A stretch of 64,000 nucleotides of DNA from JAFAXA01 sp963777325 (GCA_963777325.1 CAVZQE010000006.1:1-64000); one strand, 5' to 3'. Shown: positions 53,161 to 63,329, counted from the stretch's first letter. Numbers and translations: made by a program. The notes: a model not told the origin generated them from the letters alone.

Positions 53161-53883
53161 ATGCAAGCGCTCCCGCCCGCCCGACGGCTGTTCCTTCGCC
53201 AGACCTTCGGCTGCGGCTGCGCCGCCGCGCTGGCCGGCGCGTTTCCGTTTGGACGCGCCCGGGCGGACACGCACGCCCCGCGCACCCGCCTCACGGCCGA
53301 CGAGGCGCTCGCGTTGCTGCGCGAGGGCAACGACGATTTCGTACACGACCGGCAGGTCACCCCGCCAATGAACAGCGAGCGGCGGCTGGAGATCGCGCGC
53401 GGGCAGACGCCCTTCGCCGTGCTGATCGGGTGCTCGGACAGCCGGGTCGCGCCGGAGCTGCTGTTCGGCCGGGGCCTGGGCGAGCTGTTCACCGTGCGCG
53501 TGGCCGGCAACACCGTGGACCGGACCGGCCTCGGCTCGGTCGAATACGGCGTCGCCGCCCTCGGCTGCCCGCTGGTCGTCGTGCTGGGGCACGAGCGCTG
53601 CGGCGCGGTGCAGGCGGCGGTCGAGATCGTCCAAAGCCATGGCGGTGCGAAGTTCCCGGGCGCGGTCGGCGAGATGGTCGCGCCGGTCATCCCGGCCGTG
53701 CTGCAGGCCCAGGGCCAACCGGGCGACCTCGTCGCCAACGCCGTCAAGGAGAACGCCCGCCGCGTCGCGCGCCGCCTGCGCGAAAGCGATGAGGTGCTGG
53801 GCGAGCCGGTCCAGACGGGGAAGGTGAAAGTGGCGAGCGCCTACTATCACCTCGACACTGGCGAAGTTGAGTTCCTCGACTGA
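53161..53883 (+). CDS. Beta-carbonic anhydrase with Tat signal peptide
   Basis: This 240-residue periplasmic carbonic anhydrase carries a twin-arginine leader (RRLFLRQTFGCGCAAALAGA, about 8-27). The zinc-binding and catalytic motifs are IGCSDSR (Cys and the Asp-Arg dyad) and GHERCGAVQAA (His and Cys ligands). Folding in the cytoplasm before export through Tat would suit insertion of zinc. The start at 53161 gives a normal-length leader. It converges on trmB. Confidence 0.91.
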   Translation: MQALPPARRLFLRQTFGCGCAAALAGAFPFGRARADTHAPRTRLTADEALALLREGNDDFVHDRQVTPPMNSERRLEIARGQTPFAVLIGCSDSRVAPELLFGRGLGELFTVRVAGNTVDRTGLGSVEYGVAALGCPLVVVLGHERCGAVQAAVEIVQSHGGAKFPGAVGEMVAPVIPAVLQAQGQPGDLVANAVKENARRVARRLRESDEVLGEPVQTGKVKVASAYYHLDTGEVEFLD

Positions 53884-53886
53884 GGC

Positions 53887-54597
53887 TCAGGCCCGCCGCG
53901 TGAACGCCCAGTAAAGCGGCGTCCGTCCCGCGCTCAGCGCCTTGGCCTCGTAGCGGGTCGGTGGCCATCCATCCGGACGGACCGCGGCCGGCGGCGGGGC
54001 GTCGAACAGGGACTGCCCCGCCATCACCTCCCGCACCCAGGCCTGATACGTCGCATCGTCGCTGGCAATGCGCCAGGTCGCGCCCGGACGCAGCACCCGC
54101 GCCAGCATGGGGATCAGATCCGGATGCACGAAGCGCCGCTTGGCGTGCCGCGCCTTCGGCCAGGGATCGGGGAACAGCAGGAACAAGCGGTCGAGGCACC
54201 CGTCCGGCAGCAGTCGCAGCAGGATGCGCGCATCGTCGGCCCAGAGCCGTAGGTTCGGAAGCAGCTTCGCATCCGCCTCGCCCCCTTCCGGCACCAGCCG
54301 CGACAGCAGCGAGCAGATGCCGTTCTCGAACACGTCGCAGGCGATCAGCCCCGCATCCGGAGAGGAGGCGGCCTGCGCCAGCGCGTGCTCGCCGCCGCCA
54401 TAGCCGACCTCCAGCCACAGCTTTTCCGGGCGCACCGGAAAGGCGGAACGCGGGTCGGAGGCGGCCTGATCGGGCGCGATCAGCAGCCGGGGCAGTGTCT
54501 TTTCCAGCAGCAGGCGCTGGCGGGGCCGGAGCGCATGCCCGCGCGCGCGTCCGTAGAGCCGGTCCGGCGGCGGCTTGAGCGGGGCCGGGGCCGTCAG
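53887..54597 (-). CDS. trmB: tRNA (guanine-N7-)-methyltransferase, apparent CTG start
   Basis: This 236-residue SAM-dependent enzyme methylates G46 of tRNA. The SAM site is WLEVGYGGGEHAL. The catalytic signature FLLFPDPWPKARHAKRRFVHPD and the C-terminal region DDATYQAWVREVM are present. The conserved N-terminal segment RLYGRARGHALRPRQRLLLEKTLPRL has no ATG, GTG or TTG before it in frame; the next usable start is GTG 54435, which would remove it. The codon at the proper position is CTG (54597-54595), overlapping the metK stop as CTGA. A CTG start coupled to metK translation is therefore the best explanation. Confidence 0.85.
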   Translation of the reverse strand: MTAPAPLKPPPDRLYGRARGHALRPRQRLLLEKTLPRLLIAPDQAASDPRSAFPVRPEKLWLEVGYGGGEHALAQAASSPDAGLIACDVFENGICSLLSRLVPEGGEADAKLLPNLRLWADDARILLRLLPDGCLDRLFLLFPDPWPKARHAKRRFVHPDLIPMLARVLRPGATWRIASDDATYQAWVREVMAGQSLFDAPPPAAVRPDGWPPTRYEAKALSAGRTPLYWAFTRRA

Positions 54598-55784
54598 TGG
54601 CGCCCGAAGGCCGACCGGAGCGGCGGCACGAGGTCCGTCTTTTCCCAGGTGAACGTGCCCTTTCCGGAATCCGGCTCGCGGCCGAAATGGCCATACGCGG
54701 CCGTCGGCACATAGATCGGCCGGTTCAGATTCAAGTGTTCGCGGATGCCGCGCGGCGACAGATCCACGAGCTCGCGCAGGGTCCGCTCGAGCTTGTCCTC
54801 GTCGACGTCGCGGCCAGTCCCGTGCAGATCGACGTACACGGACAGCGGATGCGAGACGCCGATCGCGTAGCTGATCTGGATCGTGCAGCGGTCCGCGAGC
54901 TCCGAGGCGACGACGTTCTTGGCCAGGTACCGGCAGACATAGGCGGCGCTGCGATCGACCTTGGTCGGATCCTTGCCGCTGAACGCGCCACCGCCGTGCG
55001 GCGCGGCGCCGCCATAGGTATCGACGATGATCTTGCGTCCGGTCAGGCCCGTGTCGCCGTCCGGGCCGCCGATCACGAAATTGCCGGTCGGATTGACGTA
55101 GAATTCCTCCTCGGGCGGCATCCAGCCCGACGGCAGGACATCTTGCAGGATCGGGAGCAGGGTCTGCTTGATCTCGTGCTGGTCGAGGCCCTCGTCGTGC
55201 TGGGTCGAGAGCACGACGCTCGTCGCCGCGACCGGCCGGCCATCGACGTAGCGCAGCGTGACCTGGCTCTTCGCGTCCGGCTGCAAGCCGGCGGCGCGCT
55301 GGTCGCCCGCCTTGCGCAGCTCAGTGATGCGGCGGAGCAGCAGATGCGCGTAGTAGATCGGGGCTGGCATTAGCGCCTCGGTCTCCCGGCAGGCGTAGCC
55401 GAACATGATGCCCTGGTCGCCCGCGCCCTCGTCCTTGTTGCCCTCGGCGTCCACGCCCTGGGCGATATCGGCCGATTGCGCGTGCAGGTAGTTCTCGATC
55501 GAGGCGTTGCGCCAGCTGAACCCGGACTGATCGTAGCCGATGTCGCGCACGGCCTCGCGCACGAGTTCGGCGAGCAGATCGTGGCTGACGAAGTCGGGAC
55601 CGCGCACCTCGCCGGCAAGGACGATGCGGTTGGTGGTGACGAGCGTCTCGCAGGCGACCCGCGCGACCGGATCGGCGGCGAGAAAGGCGTCGAGAACCGT
55701 GTCGCTGATCCGGTCGGCCACCTTATCGGGATGCCCCTCGGACACCGACTCGGACGTAAACAGATACTCGCCACGATCACGCAT
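54594..55784 (-). CDS. metK: S-adenosylmethionine synthetase
   Basis: This 396-residue enzyme makes SAM from methionine and ATP. Signatures are SVSEGHPDKVADRISD near the N-terminus, GAGDQGIMFGYAC (hexapeptide-like loop), GGGAFSGKDPTKVDRSAAY and the C-terminal ..HFGREPDSGKGTFTWEKTD. It supplies the cofactor of TrmB, which is encoded next in the same transcript. A structured leader lies directly upstream. Confidence 0.96.
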   Translation of the reverse strand: MRDRGEYLFTSESVSEGHPDKVADRISDTVLDAFLAADPVARVACETLVTTNRIVLAGEVRGPDFVSHDLLAELVREAVRDIGYDQSGFSWRNASIENYLHAQSADIAQGVDAEGNKDEGAGDQGIMFGYACRETEALMPAPIYYAHLLLRRITELRKAGDQRAAGLQPDAKSQVTLRYVDGRPVAATSVVLSTQHDEGLDQHEIKQTLLPILQDVLPSGWMPPEEEFYVNPTGNFVIGGPDGDTGLTGRKIIVDTYGGAAPHGGGAFSGKDPTKVDRSAAYVCRYLAKNVVASELADRCTIQISYAIGVSHPLSVYVDLHGTGRDVDEDKLERTLRELVDLSPRGIREHLNLNRPIYVPTAAYGHFGREPDSGKGTFTWEKTDLVPPLRSAFGRH

Positions 55785-55863
55785 GCAGCCCCTCGCGCAT
55801 CTTACCGGCCCCGGCTGCGCGGATCGGCCCGCCGATCCGGCAGCGACCCTGCCTCATCAAGGC
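55785..55863 (-). promoter_or_regulatory. Structured metK leader, possible regulatory RNA
   Basis: The mRNA leader contains a strong hairpin (55814-55844: GCTGC plus CGGATCGG pairing with CCGATCCG plus GCAGC, one bulged G, four-base loop). A small hairpin lies further 5' (55851-55863, GCCT/AGGC). Its position in front of metK suggests SAM-dependent control, but I could not match it to the SAM-II, SAM/SAH or SAH riboswitch consensus by eye. Confidence 0.4.
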
Positions 55864-55989
55864 GTGCTGTTTGGCGGAATCCCAAGGAGGGGTCAAGCAA
55901 GACGGAACCGCTGTCGCGGCGGCGCAGCAAAGGTCGCAAGCCGTAAGAACCGTGGACCGAGTACGTCAGGCATGGACCGGGTGCGGCCC

Positions 55990-56871
55990 TCAATGGTGCG
56001 ACGCCAGGTGCTCCACATACCGCCTGGCGTGTGACGGCAGCGCGTCGAGCCGCCGCACGATCACCAGGAGGCGGCGTTCCGCCCAGGGTCTTGCAGTTCC
56101 ATGAGCCTGAGCGCCCCATCATGCGACCACCTCTTTGCCGCTGCCTCGGGAACCACCGCGACCCCGGTGCCGAGCGCCACCATGCGGCAGGCAGCGTCCA
56201 GCCCACGCACCCGGACCCGAAGCCGCATCCGGCCCCCGGCGCGCGGCGTGCCCGGCCAAGTGCTGGGCCAGCGCGCTGTCGCCCTGGAGGCCCACGAAGT
56301 CGGTGCCCATCGCTTCGGCGACAGCCACCCGCTCCCGCCCGCCAGCGCCTGGCCGGGCGGGACGACAAGCACCAGCCGGTCAGCAGGAAACGCGAAGCTC
56401 TCCAACCCGGCGAGGTCGGCGTGGTGGCGGCCAGGCCCAAATCTGCCAGTCCGCGTCCACGGCGCGCGCCACCTCGGTGCTCGGCCGCTCGTCCAGCTCC
56501 ACGTCCACATTGGGATTGATGGCGAGGAAGGCGGCCAGGGCGTCGGGCAGGGATTCGGCCGTCGCCGCGGTGTTGGCCAGCACTCGGACGTGCCCTTCCA
56601 GCCCGCGCGCATATTCGCCGAGCTCGCCGCGCATGCGCTCGATCTGCCCGGCCACGAGCCGCGCGTGGTGCAGCAACATTTGCCCGGCTGGCGTGAGCCG
56701 GACACCACGACGGTCGCGTTCGAGCGAGGCGACGCCCGCCTCTTCCTCCATGCCCCGCACGCGCGCGCTCGCCGAAGCGAGGGCGAGGCCGGAGCGCGCC
56801 GCCCCCGCCGTGATGCTGCGCGCCTCCGCTACGTGCAGGAACAGGCGCAGATCGGTCGGGTCGAAATGCCT
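55990..56871 (-). pseudogene. LysR family transcriptional regulator, multiply frameshifted
   Basis: The pieces of one LysR protein of about 290 residues are scattered over all three minus-strand frames. The helix-turn-helix part is DPTDLRLFLHVAEARSITAGAARSGLALASASARV, continuing to RRGVRLTPAGQMLLHHARLV. ESFAFPADRLVLVVPPGQALA then follows in a second frame, and AEAMGTDFVGLQGDSALAQHL in a third. LDAACRMVALGTGVAVVPEAAAKRW comes next, and finally WAERRLLVIVRRLDALPSHARRYVEHL to the stop at 55990. At least four indels separate these parts, and the start codon is not clear. The regulator is dead; its former target is unknown. Confidence 0.8.
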
Positions 56872-56907
56872 CGGGCGTCCCCTCGCACCCCGCTTCCCCT
56901 GTCGCCC

Positions 56908-57666
56908 TCACGTCAATCCGAGCACGTCCGGCATGCCGTAGAGCCCCGGCGCGCGGCCTTTGACCCACAGCGCGGCCCGGATCGCGCCGGAGGCAAAGGC
57001 CCGGCGGTCGAGCGCCTTGTGGGTCAGCACGATGTGCTCGGAGGCCGAAGCGAACAGCAGCGTATGTTCGCCCACCACTTGGCCCGCCCGGAGCGACGCG
57101 AAACCGATCGCGCCCTCGCGTCGGGCGCCGGTCTGGCCGTGGCGGCCGCTCTCCATCGCGCCGGCCAACGCATGGCCGCGCCCGCGCGCGACCGCCGCGC
57201 CGATCGCGAGCGCCGTGCCGGAGGGCGCGTCGACCTTCTGGCGATGATGCGTCTCCAGGATCTCGGCGTCGTACTCGCGCGGAGGGAGCGCCGCCGCCAT
57301 GCGTTCCGCGAGCGCCAGCACGAGCGCGACGCCTGGAGAGTAGTTCGCTGCCTGCACGACTGGGATCGCCTCGGCCGCTTCCGCGATCGCCGCTTCGTCC
57401 TCGGTGGCGAGCCCCGTCGTCCCCAGCACCCAGGCGGTTCCCGCGTCCGTCAGCGCGCGCCCGTGGGCGCGGACGGCGCTTGCGTGGGTGAAGTCGACGA
57501 CGACTTCGCTGGCGGCGGCCAGGGCGGCGATAGTATCCAGGAGATCGTCCCCGGATGCCACGCGGTCGATGCCGCCCACCAGCACGATCCCGTCCGTGGA
57601 ACGCGCCTCTTCGGCCAGCAGACGGCCCATCCGCCCGGCGATGCCGGCGATGCCGAGGCGGATCAT
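56908..57666 (-). CDS. dapB: 4-hydroxy-tetrahydrodipicolinate reductase
   Basis: This 252-residue enzyme carries out the second step of the diaminopimelate/lysine branch. The NAD(P)-binding motif is GIAGIAGRMGR at the N-terminus. The catalytic region is ILETHHRQKVDAPSGTAL, and the conserved ..LTHKALDRRAFASGAIRAA forms the end. It is slightly shorter than the E. coli enzyme but complete. The start at 57666 was chosen by the conserved N-terminus. It follows dnaJ and a PRC-barrel gene on the same strand; dnaKJ-dapB linkage is common in this group. Confidence 0.94.
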   Translation of the reverse strand: MIRLGIAGIAGRMGRLLAEEARSTDGIVLVGGIDRVASGDDLLDTIAALAAASEVVVDFTHASAVRAHGRALTDAGTAWVLGTTGLATEDEAAIAEAAEAIPVVQAANYSPGVALVLALAERMAAALPPREYDAEILETHHRQKVDAPSGTALAIGAAVARGRGHALAGAMESGRHGQTGARREGAIGFASLRAGQVVGEHTLLFASASEHIVLTHKALDRRAFASGAIRAALWVKGRAPGLYGMPDVLGLT

Positions 57667-57682
57667 GCCGATGCTTCCGCCG

Positions 57683-58069
57683 CTACGGCACGGATGTCCA
57701 GTAGGGCGACACGCCGTAATAATCGTGCAGCCGCCTTTGCCAGGCCTCATCCCCCCACGCGACCGTCTCTTCCGCGCCGTAGGCGGGCGCGCCTTCCAGG
57801 ACGGACGGATCGAGATCGACCACGTAGCCGCCGACCCTGGTGTCGTAGTTCAGCGTGGACCAGGGGAGCGGATGGTAGCGGTCGCCGATGCCGAGGAAGC
57901 CGCCGAAGCTCAGGATCGCGTACGCGATGCGGCCCGATCTCTTGTCGATCATCACGTCGCGGATGGTGCCGAGCTTCTCGGACGAACGATTGTAGACGTC
58001 GGTGCCCGCCACGCTCTGGCCCGCGATCAGATCGCCTTCCGGCTCGGACGGGTTTTCGAGTGTGGCCAT
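57683..58069 (-). CDS. PRC-barrel domain protein
   Basis: This 128-residue cytoplasmic protein has a PRC-barrel (about 15-85): LIAGQSVAGTDVYNRSSEKLGTIRDVMIDKRSGRIAYAILSFGGFLGIGDRYHPLPWSTL. This is the stand-alone, stress-associated type. The C-terminal part is unconserved, ending YGVSPYWTSVP. The start at 58069 has a GAGGAG Shine-Dalgarno seven bases upstream. It lies between dnaJ and dapB. The function is unknown; the barrel may bind RNA or protein partners. Confidence 0.87.
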   Translation of the reverse strand: MATLENPSEPEGDLIAGQSVAGTDVYNRSSEKLGTIRDVMIDKRSGRIAYAILSFGGFLGIGDRYHPLPWSTLNYDTRVGGYVVDLDPSVLEGAPAYGAEETVAWGDEAWQRRLHDYYGVSPYWTSVP

Positions 58070-58170
58070 GGCTGCTCTCCTCGCCACGCGCTATCACCTG
58101 CGCACAACCAGCGACAACGCGGCCGCGCCACCTCCGGTTGCCCGGCCCCACCCGCCCGGCAGCGGCCGCG

Positions 58171-59313
58171 CTAGCCGCTGCCGCCCTCGAAGAACTCGCG
58201 GACCTTGCTGAAGAAGCCCTCGCTCTCGGGGTGACCCTGGCGGTTGCCCGTCGCCTCGGCCTCGAACTCTTCCAGCAACTCCCGCTGGCGCCGCGTGAGG
58301 TTCTGCGGCGTCTCGACCGCGACCTGGATATACATGTCGCCCCGCGCGGCGCTGCGCAGCACCGAGAATCCCTTGCCGCGCAGGCGGAACTGGTCGCCCG
58401 TCTGACTGCCGGCCGGGATCTTGACGCGGGTCTTGCTGCCGTCGATCACCGGCACCTCGATCTCGCCGCCGAGCGCCGCCTGCGTCATCCGGAGCGGCAC
58501 GCGCATGAAGATATTCGCCCCGTCGCGCTGGAAGATCGGGTGCGGGCGGATCGAGACATGCACGTAGAGATCGCCGTTGGGGACGCCCTGGCCGCCGCTC
58601 TCGCCCTCGCCCGCGAGGCGGATGCGGGTGCCGTCCTCGACGCCGGCCGGGATCGCGACCGAGAGCGAGCGCTCGCGCTGCACCGTGCCCGCGCCTTGGC
58701 AGACCCGGCACGGGTTGCGGATCACGCGGCCGGTGCCGTTGCAGGTCGGGCAGGTGCGCTCGACCAGAAAGAACCCCTGCTGCGCCCGGACCTTGCCCGC
58801 GCCCTTGCAGGTGCCGCAGGTCTCGGCGGGGCGGTTCTTGTCCTCGGAGCCGGAGCCGTTGCAGGCCTCGCAGGTGACGCGGGTCGGCACGCGAATATCG
58901 ACCTTGGCGCCGGCGAATGCCTCGGCGAGCTCGATCTCGACGCCCTGGCGCAGATCGGCCCCGGCCCGCGCCCGGCCGCCGCGACGGCCGGTGAAGTCCC
59001 CAAACATCTGGTCGAAGATGTCGTGCAGCCCGCCGCCGCCCGAGAAGTCGAAGCCGCCGGAGAAGCCGCCCGGGCCGCCGCCGCCGTTCTCGAACGCGGC
59101 ATGACCATAGCGGTCGTAGGCGGCGCGCTTCTGGTCGTCCTTCAGGACGTCGTAGGCCTCGCTGACCTCCTTGAACTTCGCTTCCGCCTTTTTGTCGTGC
59201 GGATTGCGGTCGGGATGGTATTGCATCGCGAGCTTGCGATACGCCTTCTTCAGGTCGTCCCCGCTCGCGTCCTTGGCGACCCCGAGGGTCGCGTAATAGT
59301 CCTGCTTCGCCAT
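58171..59313 (-). CDS. dnaJ: Chaperone protein DnaJ
   Basis: This 380-residue co-chaperone stimulates the DnaK ATPase. The J domain (1-70) has the HPD tripeptide in YHPDRNP. A Gly/Phe-rich linker follows, then four zinc-binding CxxCxGxG repeats (CEACNGSG, CGTCKGAG, CPTCNGTG, CRVCQGAG). The substrate-binding barrels and dimerisation end complete it. It lies 84 bp after dnaK, with a stem-loop in between. Confidence 0.97.
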   Translation of the reverse strand: MAKQDYYATLGVAKDASGDDLKKAYRKLAMQYHPDRNPHDKKAEAKFKEVSEAYDVLKDDQKRAAYDRYGHAAFENGGGGPGGFSGGFDFSGGGGLHDIFDQMFGDFTGRRGGRARAGADLRQGVEIELAEAFAGAKVDIRVPTRVTCEACNGSGSEDKNRPAETCGTCKGAGKVRAQQGFFLVERTCPTCNGTGRVIRNPCRVCQGAGTVQRERSLSVAIPAGVEDGTRIRLAGEGESGGQGVPNGDLYVHVSIRPHPIFQRDGANIFMRVPLRMTQAALGGEIEVPVIDGSKTRVKIPAGSQTGDQFRLRGKGFSVLRSAARGDMYIQVAVETPQNLTRRQRELLEEFEAEATGNRQGHPESEGFFSKVREFFEGGSG

Positions 59314-59343
59314 GCCTCGTTTCTCAAAACCGGCCGTACAAGA

Positions 59344-59372
59344 CTCGCGCCCGGCTTATGGCCGGGCGCGAG
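59344..59372 (-). terminator. 12-bp stem-loop between dnaK and dnaJ
   Basis: CTCGCGCCCGGC pairs perfectly with GCCGGGCGCGAG around a 5-base loop. It lies 26 bp after the dnaK stop and is followed on the mRNA by a weak T-containing stretch (TCTTGT). It is likely a partial terminator or processing signal that lowers dnaJ expression relative to dnaK. Confidence 0.65.
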
Positions 59373-59397
59373 ATTGGCTCAGAAACGCCCGCCCAAA

Positions 59398-61344
<1,947 letters not shown>

Positions 61345-61482
61345 TCTTCGCTCCTTGTCAGCGGATACGGGCGGCCCGTGGCACCGTCCGCAGCCCCATA
61401 GTGGTTCACCGAGGATGTATTGAGGCCGGCCCCGTGCGGCAAGGGCCGGTATGCACGTTATTTGAGCAAGTGCAGCACAGGC

Positions 61483-62085
61483 TCAAACGGTCCGGTCCAG
61501 CGAAGTCTGCGGGACGCCCTCGCCACGCCGGCCCGGGGCCTTCGACACGACGACCATCGCCGGCCGCAGCAGCCGGCCGTTTAAGGTCCAGCCCGGCGTC
61601 CAGGCCTGAAGGACGGTGCCGGGCGGGTGGGAGGCGCTCTCCTGCTCGCTCATCGCCTGGTGCAGATTGGGGTCGAACGGCGCTCCGGTCGGGTCTTCCT
61701 TGCGGATGCCGTTCCGCTCCAGCAGGGTGAGGAAGCTCCGCTCGATGCCCGCGAAGCCGTCCCGCATGCGGGTCACGATCTCCGGCTCGCCGGGCTGGGC
61801 CGGCAGGCTGTCGAGGCCGCGCTGCAGGTTGTCGGCCGCCTCGACCACGTCGCGGGCGAATTTCTGCACGGCGTATTGCCGGGCGTCCTCGGTCTCCCGC
61901 CTGCCGCGGGCGCGCACGTTGGCGATCTCGGCCTCGGCGCGCATCCAGCGGTCGCGCATCTCGGACAGCTCGGCTTCGAGCGACGCAATACGGGACCCCG
62001 CATCGTCGCCACTCTCGGGCGGAACGGTCGGGGCGCCTTCTTCGGGGTTGTCGGCGGGAGGGCCGCCGGTGAATGCTGTGCTCAT
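61483..62085 (-). CDS. grpE: Nucleotide exchange factor GrpE
   Basis: This 200-residue protein releases ADP from DnaK. It has a long N-terminal coiled coil (SRIASLEAELSEMRDRWMRAEAEIANVRARGRRE, about 30-63) and the C-terminal beta-domain with DPTGAPFDPNLHQAMSEQ and GWTLNGRLLRPAMVVVSK. It lies 138 bp upstream of dnaK on the same strand. Confidence 0.95.
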   Translation of the reverse strand: MSTAFTGGPPADNPEEGAPTVPPESGDDAGSRIASLEAELSEMRDRWMRAEAEIANVRARGRRETEDARQYAVQKFARDVVEAADNLQRGLDSLPAQPGEPEIVTRMRDGFAGIERSFLTLLERNGIRKEDPTGAPFDPNLHQAMSEQESASHPPGTVLQAWTPGWTLNGRLLRPAMVVVSKAPGRRGEGVPQTSLDRTV

Positions 62086-62186
62086 GGCGCGTCAGTTAGG
62101 GCGGACCGGCGCGGCAGACAAGCGCGAACAATGCGCCGCACGCCGGCCACGGTTACGCTGCGGGCGCGACTCTTGCGGAGGAATCG

Positions 62187-62363
62187 ATGCTGGCGGCCGG
62201 TTGCCTGATGCCCCTGGTCCTTTTGGCGGCTGGCGCGGTCGTCGGCAGCGCGGTCGGGGGGACGCGCGGGGGAACCTGGGGCAGCGCCATCGGCTTCGCC
62301 GCCGGGACGCTCATCCTGCTCGGGCTGGTCTGGGCGATGGGCCGCGCGCGCCGGCCCCGGTGA
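62187..62363 (+). CDS. Small membrane protein, 58 residues
   Basis: This short frame has a good GGAGGA Shine-Dalgarno six bases before the ATG. It encodes two hydrophobic segments (about 8-24, with LMPLVLLAAGAVVGSAVGG, and 33-52, with SAIGFAAGTLILLGLVWAM) and ends in a basic tail GRARRPR. Glycine-zipper-like spacing (GAVVGSAVGG) occurs in both helices. It is divergent from grpE. No named family was recognised; the ribosome binding site and membrane topology support a real gene. Confidence 0.6.
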   Translation: MLAAGCLMPLVLLAAGAVVGSAVGGTRGGTWGSAIGFAAGTLILLGLVWAMGRARRPR

Positions 62364-62396
62364 CCGCGTCGAGCGGTCACGAGGCGGCCCCTCCCC

Positions 62397-63329
62397 TCAT
62401 GAATTGGGCGCGAGCACCGGCACGGCCATGGTGGACTGCGCCAACTGCATGGCGGCCGCCGGGCCGGAGGGCGGCGTCGTGATGATCGTATCCGACCCGT
62501 TCTGCGCAACGGTGAATCCGAGGTCGGAGCCGCTGTTGATGTGCAGCGAAGCGACCACACGGCCGTAGTCGAACACGGTCAGCACGCCATGGTCGTAGCT
62601 CGACGAATTGGATGGGGTGTCGCGCAGCACGACGCTTCCGAACGGATCCTCGGTGATCGAGCCGAGGAATTGCAGCGGCTTATCGATGTTGACCGTGGAG
62701 GTGGGCGAGACCAGCACGCTCTGTCCGCTGGACACGGCGTCCTCGAACGTCGCCGTCGCCGCGATGAACCGCCCCATCTCGACATTGATCTTTCCCGAGC
62801 CGAGCACGGGCGCCGCGAAATCGAGCGTGCCGCCGATATCGGTCACCGTGCCGTTGTTGAAGAAGGCGCTGTATTTATCGCCGGTCACGGTCAGGCTGCT
62901 GCGGGCCATCACCGTAGCGCCGCCGGTAAGGTCGAAGGCGGTGAGCGGAGACAGCCTGAGCGTGAGGTCCCCAGGGATGCCCGCCGCCAGGATGTCGGTC
63001 GTCCCGACATTCAGCGGGCCCTTGTCGATCACCACGCCCGACGCGTCGATCTCGCCGTAACGGGCCGGATAGGTCGGGCCGGGCGATTGCGGCGGCGGCG
63101 CGTGGATATCGATCCTGCCGAGCGAGGCGAAACTCGCGGCGAGCATCGGTTCGCCCGCGGGCTGATCGGAGCCGAGATCGACGGCCACGTTCGAGATGTC
63201 AGCAAAACCGACCCGTACCGTGCCGGCCCGGATCACGGCGGTATCACCGGCCTGCGGCACCTCCGAGGGGTTCCACCGCTGCCCGTCGAAGAAACTGCCG
63301 ACCGAGCCGTCCCATGCCTTGTCCGCCAT
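62397..63329 (-). CDS. Beta-strand-repeat protein, single module (paralogue 3)
   Basis: This 310-residue protein is intact and related to the two-module proteins at 31.3-35.2 kb. It opens WDGSVGSFFDGQRWNPSEVPQAGDTAVI, then ARYGEIDASGVVIDKGPLNVG. SSLTVTGDKYSAFFNNGTVTDIGGTLDFAAPVLGSGKI matches the corresponding YxxFxNNG segment of the others. DHGVLTVFDYGRVVASLHI matches DGVLTVYDGGATVARLR. Short alternating strands with Gly/Asn turns suggest a beta-solenoid. There is no signal peptide, transmembrane segment or Cys cluster. It stands between grpE and hrcA, interrupting a usually close gene pair. A longer frame from 63371 is less likely. Confidence 0.72.
   Translation of the reverse strand: MADKAWDGSVGSFFDGQRWNPSEVPQAGDTAVIRAGTVRVGFADISNVAVDLGSDQPAGEPMLAASFASLGRIDIHAPPPQSPGPTYPARYGEIDASGVVIDKGPLNVGTTDILAAGIPGDLTLRLSPLTAFDLTGGATVMARSSLTVTGDKYSAFFNNGTVTDIGGTLDFAAPVLGSGKINVEMGRFIAATATFEDAVSSGQSVLVSPTSTVNIDKPLQFLGSITEDPFGSVVLRDTPSNSSSYDHGVLTVFDYGRVVASLHINSGSDLGFTVAQNGSDTIITTPPSGPAAAMQLAQSTMAVPVLAPNS

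Noticed and set aside
55802..56968. Single long minus-strand frame across the lysR region
   Set aside because: Its translation does not follow the LysR family; the real similarity jumps between three frames, so this frame is not a gene.
61345..61482. Heat-shock sigma-32 promoter or CIRCE operator before dnaK
   Set aside because: CTTG-containing stretches exist, but none has a good matching -10 element at the right distance, and no CIRCE inverted repeat is visible.
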